A stretch of DNA of 64,000 nt, from assembly GCF_900156375.1 (NCBI RefSeq), contig NZ_FTNK01000008.1, positions 124,001 to 188,000 on the forward strand, read 5' to 3'. This document shows positions 56,412 through 64,000 of the stretch, piece after piece (positions within the stretch are counted from its first letter, which is position 1; the number at the start of each line of letters is the position of its first letter). This stretch comes from Paenibacillus macquariensis (GTDB lineage: Bacteria > Bacillota > Bacilli > Paenibacillales > Paenibacillaceae). The notes under the pieces were generated by a model. The model was given only the letters and a program-made list of their open reading frames with translations, had not been told where the DNA came from and did not search any database. The position numbers were made by a program, and so were the translations under genes.

Positions 56412-56461
56412 CAAACGGCAAGTACTACCACCTTCATGAAGGTGGTAGTACTTGCCGTTTG
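56412..56461. terminator. perfect 50-bp palindrome after the proline-type A-T gene
   Basis: The 25 bases from 56412 (CAAACGGCAAGTACTACCAC...) are the exact reverse complement of the 25 bases ending at 56461, with no spacer. It can fold into a very stable hairpin working in both directions. Related CGGCAAG...CTTGCCGTTT hairpins occur after agrA and after the second transferase. Confidence 0.85.
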
Positions 56462-56689
56462 CTTTTCGTGTGAACAATCAAAGGCATCATCTGAGAGGAT
56501 GGTGCGAATGTAAACAAAGCAGCCAACTAGGCTGCGATGGATGTTACCCGTAAATGGGCAGACCGTGTACAGAGTTGGGATAAACGCTCTTTCAATTTGC
56601 CATATTCTTTCGGTATCGCATAGGGTAGTATCTCAGATAACTTTTCTCCCTATGGGAAGGAGAATATTAAAAGAGTTTACACAAAAGAT

Positions 56690-56719
56690 TTGACAGACCT
56701 TAAACTTAATTATTATACT
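56690..56719 (+). promoter_or_regulatory. sigma-A promoter of agrC-agrA
   Basis: A perfect TTGACA (56690-56695) and TATACT (56714-56719) with 18 bp spacing (TTATAC gives 17). The leader to agrC is about 130 nt. A consensus -35 suggests fairly constant expression of the two-component pair, separate from agrBD. Confidence 0.65.
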
Positions 56720-56859
56720 CATTACTAATTACAAGTTTTTTCCATCTTAATCTATGTAGGCGGGTCCTCTACTTATTTAGACGCATTCCAGAGAATATTG
56801 GTTTTTGGAATTAATACAAGTCCGGTGGGAGCAATTTAAAAAGTTGAGGGAGGTATCAA

Positions 56860-58146
56860 ATGATAGTCTTTTTTTTGGTTAGTTTACTTCAAATTAGTAC
56901 ATATTGCTTGTCCATATTTATATTTCTAAAATCTAGACTCAATTTAAAGCTTGTACTATTGATGATTATAGGGGCTCAGGCAATCGGATATACTCTTTTT
57001 CCAAAAATAGGAATTATAACAATCCTTTATATAATCATATTTCTCATGATAGCCCTTTATATTAAACTAAAACAAATACTGTTAAGCATAATTTTACCCA
57101 TTATTGCACTGTTACTTTCTGTTATAAGCGACTATATTATTGTGCTTATTAAAATTATTAACCCAATAGGTGATTATCTAGATAATCAAGAAGTAATCAA
57201 TGTTTTTGTAGTGTCTGTATTAGCTCTGATTTTAAGTCAGGTAGGTAGGTATCTATTCAGTAAGTTTAAAGGGCATGAGATGTTCTTCAAGCGCTACGGT
57301 GTTTTGTTTACTGTGCTTAGTGTAGTTACGATTGTTATTTTCTACGTTAATATATTAATAGGAAAGCAACAAGGTTTCTCTGATGAAAATCTTCAGGCAA
57401 ATAGTTTCTTATTTTTGTTTTATTTTGTTTTATTGCTCATTGTATTTGTGGTATTAACACGAATGGTGAATAAAGAAGCTAAGATGCATAATAAACAGTT
57501 ACAATATGAAAGGTTAACGGAATATACGAAGAACCTTGAAGGATTGTATACAGACATGCAGAAATTCCGTCACGATTATATCAATATATTATTAACGATG
57601 TCAGAGTATATCCGTACGAAAGACATTGAGAATCTAGATAGTTATTTCACTAATAAAATTCTTCCCATTAGTCAAGGGATGCAATCCGATAACTATAAGC
57701 TAGGTACACTACAGAATGTCAAGGTACAAGAGGTAAAAGGGATTTTGTCTTCCAAAATCATTCGAGCACAAGAATTAAACATTGATGGGGTTATTGAAGT
57801 TGTTGAACCAATTGAAACATTAAATATGGATTCGATTAAGTTATGCCGTTGTCTGGGAATTATACTGGATAACGCGACTGAGGAAGCACTTCAATGTGTT
57901 GCTCCATCATTACGTGTGGCTCTGATTAAGAGGGAAGGTACGGTGCTGATCGTGACTACGAATAGTTGTCGTCCAAATGGACCTGAGCTGTATAAGATAT
58001 ATGAGAAGGGATTCTCCACAAAAGGAACAAATCGCGGCTTAGGATTGAGCAATTTAAAAGAAATCGTATCACAATGCGACAACGTTACTTTAGATACCTA
58101 CATAAAAGATGATCTGTTTGTGCAAGAACTAGAAATATTCGAGTAG
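56860..58146 (+). CDS. agrC: AgrC-like quorum-sensing histidine kinase
   Basis: A 428-residue sensor kinase of the HPK10 class. Six to seven hydrophobic segments occupy about 1-205, forming the autoinducer-binding membrane domain. The dimerisation helix carries the phospho-acceptor His238 in KFRHDYINILL. The ATPase domain has LGIILDNATEEAL (N-box) and GTNRGLGLSNLKEI (G-box). GGGAGG precedes the ATG. It should sense the AgrD-derived peptide and phosphorylate the response regulator that begins 12 bases downstream. A decayed copy of its 3' half lies at 58985-59711. Confidence 0.92.
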   Translation: MIVFFLVSLLQISTYCLSIFIFLKSRLNLKLVLLMIIGAQAIGYTLFPKIGIITILYIIIFLMIALYIKLKQILLSIILPIIALLLSVISDYIIVLIKIINPIGDYLDNQEVINVFVVSVLALILSQVGRYLFSKFKGHEMFFKRYGVLFTVLSVVTIVIFYVNILIGKQQGFSDENLQANSFLFLFYFVLLLIVFVVLTRMVNKEAKMHNKQLQYERLTEYTKNLEGLYTDMQKFRHDYINILLTMSEYIRTKDIENLDSYFTNKILPISQGMQSDNYKLGTLQNVKVQEVKGILSSKIIRAQELNIDGVIEVVEPIETLNMDSIKLCRCLGIILDNATEEALQCVAPSLRVALIKREGTVLIVTTNSCRPNGPELYKIYEKGFSTKGTNRGLGLSNLKEIVSQCDNVTLDTYIKDDLFVQELEIFE

Positions 58147-58158
58147 GAGGTGAATACA

Positions 58159-58893
58159 ATGTTGGAAATATTTATATGTGAAGACGACGTGGAACAACGA
58201 AAACGTCTGACTAAATACATAGAAGATTATATCATGATAGAGAACTTAGATATGAAGGTTGTTGTATCAACCGCTAACTCGAACGATGTGATTGATTATT
58301 TGAAGAACAATCAAGTGACAGGGTTATATTTCTTAGATGTGGATTTGCAAGAGGAGCAGAGTGGAATCGCCTTAGGAGCAGAAATCCGTCAGTATGATAA
58401 CCGAGGTGCCATCGTATTCGTTACAACACATTCAGAATTGACCTATTTAACGTTTACTTACAAAGTTGAGGCTATGGATTATATTACGAAAGACAAGTTC
58501 ACAGATATTCAGAAACGAGTTATTGACTGTATTGATACCGCCAATATGCGTTATTTACAAAGTAAGCATAATAACAAGAAAATATTTCAGACGAAATCTG
58601 GCGATAAAATCATCAGCATTGACTATAGCGACATATTATTTTTTGAAACGTCACCTCAACTGCATAAAATTATACTGCATGCAAAGAACCGACAGGTAGA
58701 ATTTTACGGGAAACTCAAGGACATCATTGAGATGGACAGTCGTTTCTACCGATGTCATAACTCCTATGTCGTGAATAAAGACAATATTGCTGATGTTGAC
58801 ATGAAGGATAGAGAGATCCGAATGAATAATGGACAGATTTGTTATGCATCGAGTCGGTTTTTAAAGGGACTAAAAGATATTGTTCAGCACTAA
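58159..58893 (+). CDS. agrA: AgrA-like LytTR response regulator
   Basis: A 244-residue response regulator. The receiver domain (about 1-125) has the acidic pair in IFICEDD, the phospho-acceptor Asp in LYFLDVD near residue 60, and the Lys in YITKDKF. The LytTR DNA-binding domain (about 140-240) shows KIISIDYSDILFFETSPQLH and RFYRCHNSYVVNKDNI. AGGAGG lies 8 nt before the ATG at 58159; a GTG at 58150 is inside the ribosome site. LytTR proteins bind direct repeats such as the pair at 28293-28320, so this is the likely activator of the exporter-assembly-line block. Confidence 0.93.
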   Translation: MLEIFICEDDVEQRKRLTKYIEDYIMIENLDMKVVVSTANSNDVIDYLKNNQVTGLYFLDVDLQEEQSGIALGAEIRQYDNRGAIVFVTTHSELTYLTFTYKVEAMDYITKDKFTDIQKRVIDCIDTANMRYLQSKHNNKKIFQTKSGDKIISIDYSDILFFETSPQLHKIILHAKNRQVEFYGKLKDIIEMDSRFYRCHNSYVVNKDNIADVDMKDREIRMNNGQICYASSRFLKGLKDIVQH

Positions 58894-58942
58894 ATGAAAT
58901 CTCTACTAGAAGATTCGTGTGATCGTCCACTAGAATAGCAAG

Positions 58943-58987
58943 CGGCAAGCACTTCCTGCATGAAGCAGGTAGGTAGCTTGCCGTTTT
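58943..58987 (+). terminator. terminator of agrC-agrA
   Basis: CGGCAAGC (58943-58950) pairs with GCTTGCCG (58976-58983), with an inner stem CCTGC/GCAGG, followed by TTTTATTTT. It is related to the hairpins at 56412 and 60461. The T-run merges with the first bases of the agrC copy. Confidence 0.85.
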
Positions 58988-59711
58988 ATTTTGTGTTATT
59001 ACTCACTGTATTTGTGGTGTTGACACGAATGGTAAGTAAAGAAAGTAAAATGCAAAATAAACAGTTATAATATGAAAGGCTAACGGAATACACGGAGAAC
59101 CTTGAAGGATTGTATACAGACATGCAGAATTCCGTCACGACTATATCAATATATTATTAACCATGTCAGAATATATCCATACGAAAGATATCGAGAATCT
59201 AGATATTTATTTCACCAACAAAATTCTTCCCATCAGTCAAGGGATGCAATCCGATAACTATAAGCTGGGAACATTGCAGAATATTAAGATACAAGAGGTA
59301 AAAGGGATTTTATCTTCCAAAATCCTTCGAGCACAAGAGTTAAACATTGATGGAGTTATTGAAGTTGTAGAACCGATTGAAATATTAAATATGGATTCGA
59401 TTAAGTTATGCCGTTGTCAGGGGATTATACTGGATAACGCGACTGAGGAAGCTCTTCAATGTGAAGATCCAACGCTGCGTGTGGCTCTGATTAAGAGGGA
59501 AGGTACGGTGCTGATCGTGACTACGAATAGTTGTCGTCCAAATGGACCGGAGCTGTATAAGATATATGAGAAGGGATTCTCTACAAAAGGAAAGAATCGT
59601 TGCTTAGGGTTGAGCAATTTAAAAGAGATCGTATCACAATGTAGCAACGTTACGTTAGATACCTACATAAAAGATGGTCTGTTTGTGCAAGAGCTAGAAA
59701 TATTCGAGTAG
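58985..59711 (+). pseudogene. truncated, decaying second copy of agrC
   Basis: From TATTTTGTGTTATTAC at 58985 the sequence is a close copy of agrC from 57421 to its stop. All the membrane sensor part is missing. A CAA codon has become TAA (59068-59070), and one A is lost in GCAGAATTCCGTCACG (near 59128), shifting the frame. An open frame remains from 59163 (MSEYIHTKDIENL...) of 182 residues. It lacks the phospho-acceptor His and has Cys for Gly in the G-box (NRCLGLSN), so it cannot be a working kinase. Its 3' end is well kept and lies 15 bases before the transferase gene. Confidence 0.85.
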
Positions 59712-59726
59712 GAGGTAGATGACATC

Positions 59727-60416
59727 ATGGTAGGAATATATATCGTTAATATTAATACAGCAATAGATCCTTCCTTAATTAACAAAATGCTACCCTATTT
59801 ATCGTTAGATAGACAGAACAAAGTATCGAAACTTAGAATGTTTGATGATGTTCATCGATCAGTCATTGCTGAATTATTAATAAGATCACTTATCATAGAT
59901 CAGTTGAACATTCCTAATAGAAATATTAGATTTGGCGAGAATACATATCATAAACCATATTTACAATCGCATGCTAATTTTGAGTTCAATCTTTCCCATT
60001 CAGGGGAATGGGTTGCTTGTGCAATAGATCATCATTGCGTTGGCATAGACATAGAACAAATGTTAGATATTAATTTGGAGATTGCGAAACGGTTTTTCAC
60101 ACCAAGAGAATATGAAGATTTAATACAAAGGGACACGTCAGTGCAACAGACTCATTTCTATAAACTGTGGACGCTGAAGGAAAGTTATATCAAGGCTGTA
60201 GGTAAAGGGTTACATATTCCTTTAGATTCTTTCTCCATCGATATTAATGATAGGAATGAAATTACGATGGAAAAAGAGGATGACATTCCATATTTCCTTC
60301 ACACTCGTCAAGTGAATTCAGAGTACATGCTGTCAGTATGTAGTACGACGAATCATTGCTCCACACTCACTGTAATTCATGAAGAAGAACTCATAAACTC
60401 ATTTCTTCTATCTTAA
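59727..60416 (+). CDS. 4'-phosphopantetheinyl transferase, Sfp type
   Basis: A 229-residue enzyme with the full Sfp signature: KPYLQSHANFEFNLSHSGEW, VGIDIEQM, and LWTLKESYIKAVGKGL. It converts apo carrier proteins of peptide and polyketide synthetases to the holo form. It is closer to canonical Sfp than the transferase at 52202. AGGAGG lies about 11 nt before the ATG. It follows the agrC pseudogene and is followed by a hairpin of the CGGCAAG family, so it belongs to the agr-side segment that was duplicated or rearranged. It may be the main transferase for both the main block and the proline-type A-T. Confidence 0.93.
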   Translation: MVGIYIVNINTAIDPSLINKMLPYLSLDRQNKVSKLRMFDDVHRSVIAELLIRSLIIDQLNIPNRNIRFGENTYHKPYLQSHANFEFNLSHSGEWVACAIDHHCVGIDIEQMLDINLEIAKRFFTPREYEDLIQRDTSVQQTHFYKLWTLKESYIKAVGKGLHIPLDSFSIDINDRNEITMEKEDDIPYFLHTRQVNSEYMLSVCSTTNHCSTLTVIHEEELINSFLLS

Positions 60417-60460
60417 GTGAGAGGAGATTGTGTCTACGTTGTCCATAAGAATAGCAAAGA

Positions 60461-60504
60461 CGGCAAGCACGAACTGCATGAAGCAGGGAGTGGCTTGCCG
60501 TTTT
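60461..60504. terminator. terminator after the Sfp-type transferase gene
   Basis: CGGCAAGC (60461-60468) pairs with GCTTGCCG (60493-60500), with inner CTGC/GCAG, then TTTT. Its flank (AGAATAGCAA...) is the same as that of the hairpin after agrA. Confidence 0.8.
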
Positions 60505-60535
60505 GGTTATGATTGGATGCATCTTATGAACAGGT

Positions 60536-62032
60536 CTATTTCATTATAATCGAGATCTTGTCAGTTTGTTGTACCCAATCGACCTTTGCACCGAGCGTCT
60601 CGCTAATGAAACGAAGCGGGAGGTAGGAAGTTCCATTTACGCCGAAAGGAGTATTTTGAAGTATAACAGCTTTGTTATTGACAGTCACTTCTCCAGATTT
60701 CATATTGATACTTATCGTTAGGGGAGGCGTCCCGACGCCAGAACGTTTAATAGTAACGACTTTACTCATTTCCTCAAATGTAATCGTAGCCCCTAGTTTC
60801 TCAAATATGGAACGAAGCGGGATGAAGGCTTGAGAATTCCGAATAATTACACCAGTATTTAAAGCTACTGATTCTCCATTTAAATGGACTGAAATAGGTT
60901 TTTGTACGGGGACTGGTGTGCTATGCATAAATTCGTAGTCTCCGTAACCTAACTGCCCATCCTTATTGACACCCCAACCCCAAAGCGTTCCATCGTCTTT
61001 TTGCATAATGATAGAGCGGTCGCCTTGCTTGATTAGATTAACATTAGTAGTCAGTAACGTGAATTTAGCATTCTCAGGTAGGGAGGTACCTTCGATAGAT
61101 GTTTCATAGACATTCCCTGATTCAGTCTGAACGATCAGAGAGCGTTCAACGACAAAAGCATCCTTCACGTCTTTGATATTGGTTAATAATACTGGAGCCT
61201 TCCCGTCGTGATACGTTGTTCCGTCGGACCAGCCAGTTATCGTTACTCCCCAGAACCACAGGCGGGCTTGATCATCAATAGCCATATGTGAGTTACCATT
61301 GGATTTGATTATCTTAATGTTACGTAATTCACTTATTACGGTAGGTGTTGTTTCTACCGGGGTATCTTCGCTAAATTGTCTTGTCCAAGGTAATCTCCAG
61401 ACGGTTCCATCCTTCTTCAGTGCGATGTTTGTGGCAATTGCAGTAATATCATTGAGAGATGGGATGCGTTCAAAAGATTGTAATGCATTCTGATCATTCC
61501 ATACGCTACCGTCATCCTTCAGAAATATCGAACGTAATTCGCCTTCCCGCTTGCTGAAATCATAATAAGTACTTATGTTCGTTACCTTGTCTATTCCAGT
61601 AATTTGAACAAAATGAGTAAGGTCCAATTTGCCATCGGTATGGACAGCTGTGTAGATTTTCCCATCATGACCTAAGGCAAATAACTCATTTCCATAGGAA
61701 TAATAAAAGGTGCTAATTTGATTTAAGCTCTTGATCTCATGAATTTGAGTGCTTGATAACGATTGACTTCTTCCCATATACCAGATGGAGCCATCATTCT
61801 TCATAATATAATCATTACCAAAGGTAATCATTACATCTGTTATTCCTTGAAATTGCGTGGGAACGGATTGATTACCACCCCATACCCAATAAGAGCCGTC
61901 ATTTTTAACGAGTGATGTAGGGTCGAAGGATTTAATGTTGGAAGACTTATCGACTGCAGCTGCAGAGACAGGTATGCTAGATATTAAAGTAAGAACAACG
62001 ATAAAGCTAAGGAAAACAGACCATTTTTTCAT
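60536..62032 (-). CDS. secreted RCC1-like repeat protein with copper-amine-oxidase-like stalk domains
   Basis: A 498-residue exported protein. A signal peptide is cleaved after about SSIPVSAAA. Residues 30-370 contain repeated short motifs of the type LVKNDGSYWVWGGN, MKNDGSIWYMGR, LKDDGSVWND and GWGVNKDGQLGYGDY, which are RCC1-like beta-propeller blades. The C-terminal 120 residues form a copper-amine-oxidase N-terminal-like (stalk) domain: AFIPLRSIFEKLGATITFEE and SYLPLRFISETLGAKVDWVQ. Such proteins are common and uncharacterised on Paenibacillaceae surfaces. No link to the agr or NRPS genes is evident beyond a shared terminator region. Confidence 0.85.
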   Translation of the reverse strand: MKKWSVFLSFIVVLTLISSIPVSAAAVDKSSNIKSFDPTSLVKNDGSYWVWGGNQSVPTQFQGITDVMITFGNDYIMKNDGSIWYMGRSQSLSSTQIHEIKSLNQISTFYYSYGNELFALGHDGKIYTAVHTDGKLDLTHFVQITGIDKVTNISTYYDFSKREGELRSIFLKDDGSVWNDQNALQSFERIPSLNDITAIATNIALKKDGTVWRLPWTRQFSEDTPVETTPTVISELRNIKIIKSNGNSHMAIDDQARLWFWGVTITGWSDGTTYHDGKAPVLLTNIKDVKDAFVVERSLIVQTESGNVYETSIEGTSLPENAKFTLLTTNVNLIKQGDRSIIMQKDDGTLWGWGVNKDGQLGYGDYEFMHSTPVPVQKPISVHLNGESVALNTGVIIRNSQAFIPLRSIFEKLGATITFEEMSKVVTIKRSGVGTPPLTISINMKSGEVTVNNKAVILQNTPFGVNGTSYLPLRFISETLGAKVDWVQQTDKISIIMK

Positions 62033-62505
62033 ATCATACTCCTCAATGTTTATTGGTTTCTGATCTTATAACTAACGGATGTATAGGATCTAGTAGGTTA
62101 GACGTAAACGATTGGAGAAAAGTTGTGAATAAACCAAATTATAGAAATAAACACAATTGCCAACATCATTTCTTATTTAAAAGTGAAGAGTGAAAATGGA
62201 TTCGATTAAGCATATCGAGTGATCGTTGTTCCTGATTTCAATATAAATGTTTCTTTTCTGATGGAGGAATACAAAGTCATGGGTCAGATGATGCTATAAT
62301 AGAAGAGAGTATGAATTCACTTGTTGAAAAAAGAGGAATATAGCATGTAATGAATATATCTAATTGGATAGATTGAACTAAAGACGAATGCTCATATTCA
62401 TGATATATTCTAGAATTATTGAGTATGGGGAGTAAGAACTTTGGTTCAATCTATTGGGAAAGTGAAATAAGTAACTCAACATACGAAAAACTATGGAGTG
62501 ATGAT
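62033..62505 (+). other. 473-base intergenic region between divergent genes
   Basis: AT-rich, with no gene recognised. A TATAAT at 62295-62300 (in TGCTATAATAG) is a possible -10 for the small basic protein gene, without a clear -35. The promoter of the leftward RCC1-like gene should also lie here. Confidence 0.35.
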
Positions 62506-62718
62506 ATGAGTAAAGCTAAGGGTGGAACAGGCAGAGGAACAGGTAGTAAAGGTTGGACGCGCTGGAACAAGACGGATAAGAAACAAATCGTCAAAAAAAA
62601 CTACGGTGCCATTCGAGCTGCTGCTAAAGAGGCAGAAGCTAAAAAGAATAACAACAATAACAATAATAAAGCTGATGCCACTGTTAAAAAACAAAACACT
62701 TCTGATGATTTTTTCTAA
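62506..62718 (+). CDS. small basic protein of unknown function
   Basis: A 70-residue, Lys/Gly/Asn-rich, probably disordered protein: KAKGGTGRGTGSKGWTRWN, then KKNYGAIRAAAKEAEAKK, then a run of seven Asn and an acidic DDFF end. GGAG stands 5 nt before the ATG at 62506; a longer frame from 62419 has no good ribosome site. The DDFF tail and basic body suggest a nucleic-acid or single-stranded-DNA-binding-protein partner, but that is a guess. It has its own terminator. Confidence 0.6.
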   Translation: MSKAKGGTGRGTGSKGWTRWNKTDKKQIVKKNYGAIRAAAKEAEAKKNNNNNNNKADATVKKQNTSDDFF

Positions 62719-62741
62719 ACACATGATGGTTATCATGTGAG

Positions 62742-62779
62742 AAACCCCTTGAAGAGTAATATTCTTCAAGGGGTTTTTT
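62742..62779 (+). terminator. terminator of the small basic protein gene
   Basis: AAACCCCTTGAAGA (62742-62755) and TCTTCAAGGGGTTT (62763-62776) form a perfect 14-bp stem running into a T-run. Confidence 0.95.
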
Positions 62780-62931
62780 AATCTATTCTAGCAAATAGTC
62801 AACATTATTGTTCAACAAGTAACAATTCTTTTACTCGGGGGTTACAATCTATCAAATTTCAACTAGACTATCTATGTTATGGTTGTTATACAGAATCTAC
62901 TATAGATAGGAGTTATCACTAGTGTCTTTGA

Positions 62932-64000
62932 AGAAATTACCGCTTGTTTTGTTATGTATGTTACTTATTGGTCTGTGTACGGTGAATCCGGTTAAGGCAT
63001 TAGATGCCTCTACGTTAAGGCTTAGTATTAATGATGAAGTTAGTGATATTGAAGCTGTCTCTATGAATAATACATTCTATGTTCCTTTGAGAGAGTTGTC
63101 AGAAGCACTACATTTAGAGATGTTAGGGACGGTACATATTGTTACGGTTAAGGGAAATGAAGGTTCGTTGATTGTGTATCAACAAGAGAAAAAGGCTGTT
63201 ATGCCCGATGGAAGAGAAGAGGCGATTCAACCATTTAACCGTAACGGTAAGTTAATGATTCCTGTACGCGTAGTATCTAGCTCTTTCGGATATAGTATCT
63301 CTTATGAATCTCAAGCCAATTTACTTAGGATACAAGATAGTAGGGCTACACTAAGTAAGGATGATTTTATAGCGAAGTACACAGAAGAACTGAAACCGAA
63401 AGAGACGATTGAGAAGCCTGCACAACAACCAACTAAAAAACCAACAGTACCTAAGGGGAAAGTCGTTTATTTAACGTTTGATGATGGGCCGACTGCAACA
63501 ACAGGACAGTTGCTTGATATTTTAGCTAAAAATCAGGTGAAGGCAACGTTCTTTATGATAGGCAACAATGTTCAGAAATATCCAAGTGCAGTAAAGCGAA
63601 CGTTATCTGATGGTCATGCACTTGGATTGCACGGTCTTACGCATGTGAAAGGGAAGTTCTATAAATCTCCAAGCTCGGCGTTAGCTGAAATGGATACAGA
63701 CAATAAGTACATTGAGAAGATTACAGGGGTTAGGTCTACACTCATTCGTCCACCTTATGGAAGTAAGCCGTATTTCACACAAACTTTCCGCAATAAAGTT
63801 CTTGGACAGGGGTATCATTTATGGGACTGGAATGTAGATTCGTTGGATTGGAAATATAAAGAGGCGACTGCCTCGATCTACAACACTGTCATGAATCAGG
63901 TTCATAAATTAGAGAAGTCAAAGACGACACCAATCATTCTTATGCATGATCAGAAACCGACTTTGAAGGCTCTTCCACAGATTATCGCGTCCCTTAAGAA
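62932..64000 (+). CDS. polysaccharide deacetylase with N-terminal stalk domain (3' end outside window)
   Basis: A secreted protein, 356 codons visible. The GTG at 62932 lies 9 nt after AGGAG and opens a signal peptide (KKLPLVLLCMLLIGLCTVNP). A copper-amine-oxidase-like stalk domain follows (about 35-145; YVPLRELSEALHLEM), then a Pro/Lys linker (KPAQQPTKKPTVPKGK) and the NodB catalytic domain. The NodB motifs are TFDDGPT (metal Asp pair), HGLTHVKG (metal His), RPPYG, WNVDSLDW and ILMHD. It would deacetylate peptidoglycan or another wall glycan. The C-terminus is cut by the window end. Confidence 0.92.

Larger units (their letters stand above)
56259..56859 (+). other. 601-base gap before agrC
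   Basis: It contains the 50-bp palindrome (56412-56461), a small stem GCAGCC/GGCTGC (56519-56535), and a 28-codon frame (56537-56623, MDVTRKWADRVQSWDKRSFN...) that reads like a gene remnant but could not be assigned. The agrC promoter is at 56690. No other gene is seen. Confidence 0.5.

Noticed and set aside
56537..56623. 28-codon frame upstream of agrC
   Set aside because: It reads like coding sequence but has no good ribosome site and no family I can name; mentioned only in the gap description.
59163..59711. Functional stand-alone kinase fragment
   Set aside because: The phospho-acceptor His is outside the frame and a G-box Gly is Cys; the upstream part holds a stop and a frameshift, so it is treated as a pseudogene.

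Overview
The window looks like a chromosomal segment of a low-G+C, spore-former-type Firmicute, most likely Paenibacillus or a close relative. The grounds are AGGAGG-type ribosome sites with frequent GTG/TTG starts, an SLH surface protein, copper-amine-oxidase-like stalk domains, a CIRCE element, CUT1 sugar ABC systems and an agr system whose pro-peptide ends in YEPAIPVELL. This rests on gene content only; no rRNA or tRNA gene was seen.

Layout. 1-4.5 kb: the 3' end of an FtsX-type permease gene, a 647-base leader rich in hairpins, and a secreted SLH protein with a recently duplicated beta-helix repeat. 4.7-14.8 kb: a sugar locus (LacI, GH94 phosphorylase, GH3 beta-glucosidase, divergent ABC importer) whose order and sizes match the 1,2-beta-oligoglucan (sophorooligosaccharide) locus of Listeria. 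The divergent promoter region carries five AAACGTTT operator cores. 14.9-18.1 kb: a second sugar ABC importer. 18.3-28.2 kb: housekeeping and accessory genes, namely a coiled-coil protein, a KDG-kinase remnant with KDPG aldolase, a HemAT-like globin sensor, a DEAD-box helicase, a HEAT protein, HtpG under CIRCE, DinB, a WYL regulator, an ABM protein, an ASCH stub and an RluF-like enzyme.

28.4-52.9 kb: one co-directional block of sixteen genes with tiny gaps or overlaps. An ABC-2 exporter (3 genes) is followed by a fragmented NRPS / trans-AT PKS assembly line: C-T*-C, C, A-T, C-T, a discrete acyltransferase, two KS-DH-KR-ACP modules, a free-standing ketosynthase-like protein that has lost all three catalytic residues, a type II thioesterase, a second A-T, a membrane protein and a phosphopantetheinyl transferase. 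53.1-60.5 kb: an agr quorum-sensing locus (agrB, agrD, agrC, agrA) interrupted by an ISL3 transposase remnant and a stand-alone A-T protein with a proline-type code. A decaying second agrC copy and a second Sfp-type transferase follow. A direct repeat of LytTR type (GCAGTTA / GCTGTTA, 21 bp apart) lies upstream of the exporter. The inference is that AgrA switches on the exporter and assembly line at high cell density; the product is not recognised. 60.5-64 kb: a secreted RCC1-like/stalk-domain protein, a small basic protein and the start of a polysaccharide deacetylase gene that runs off the window.
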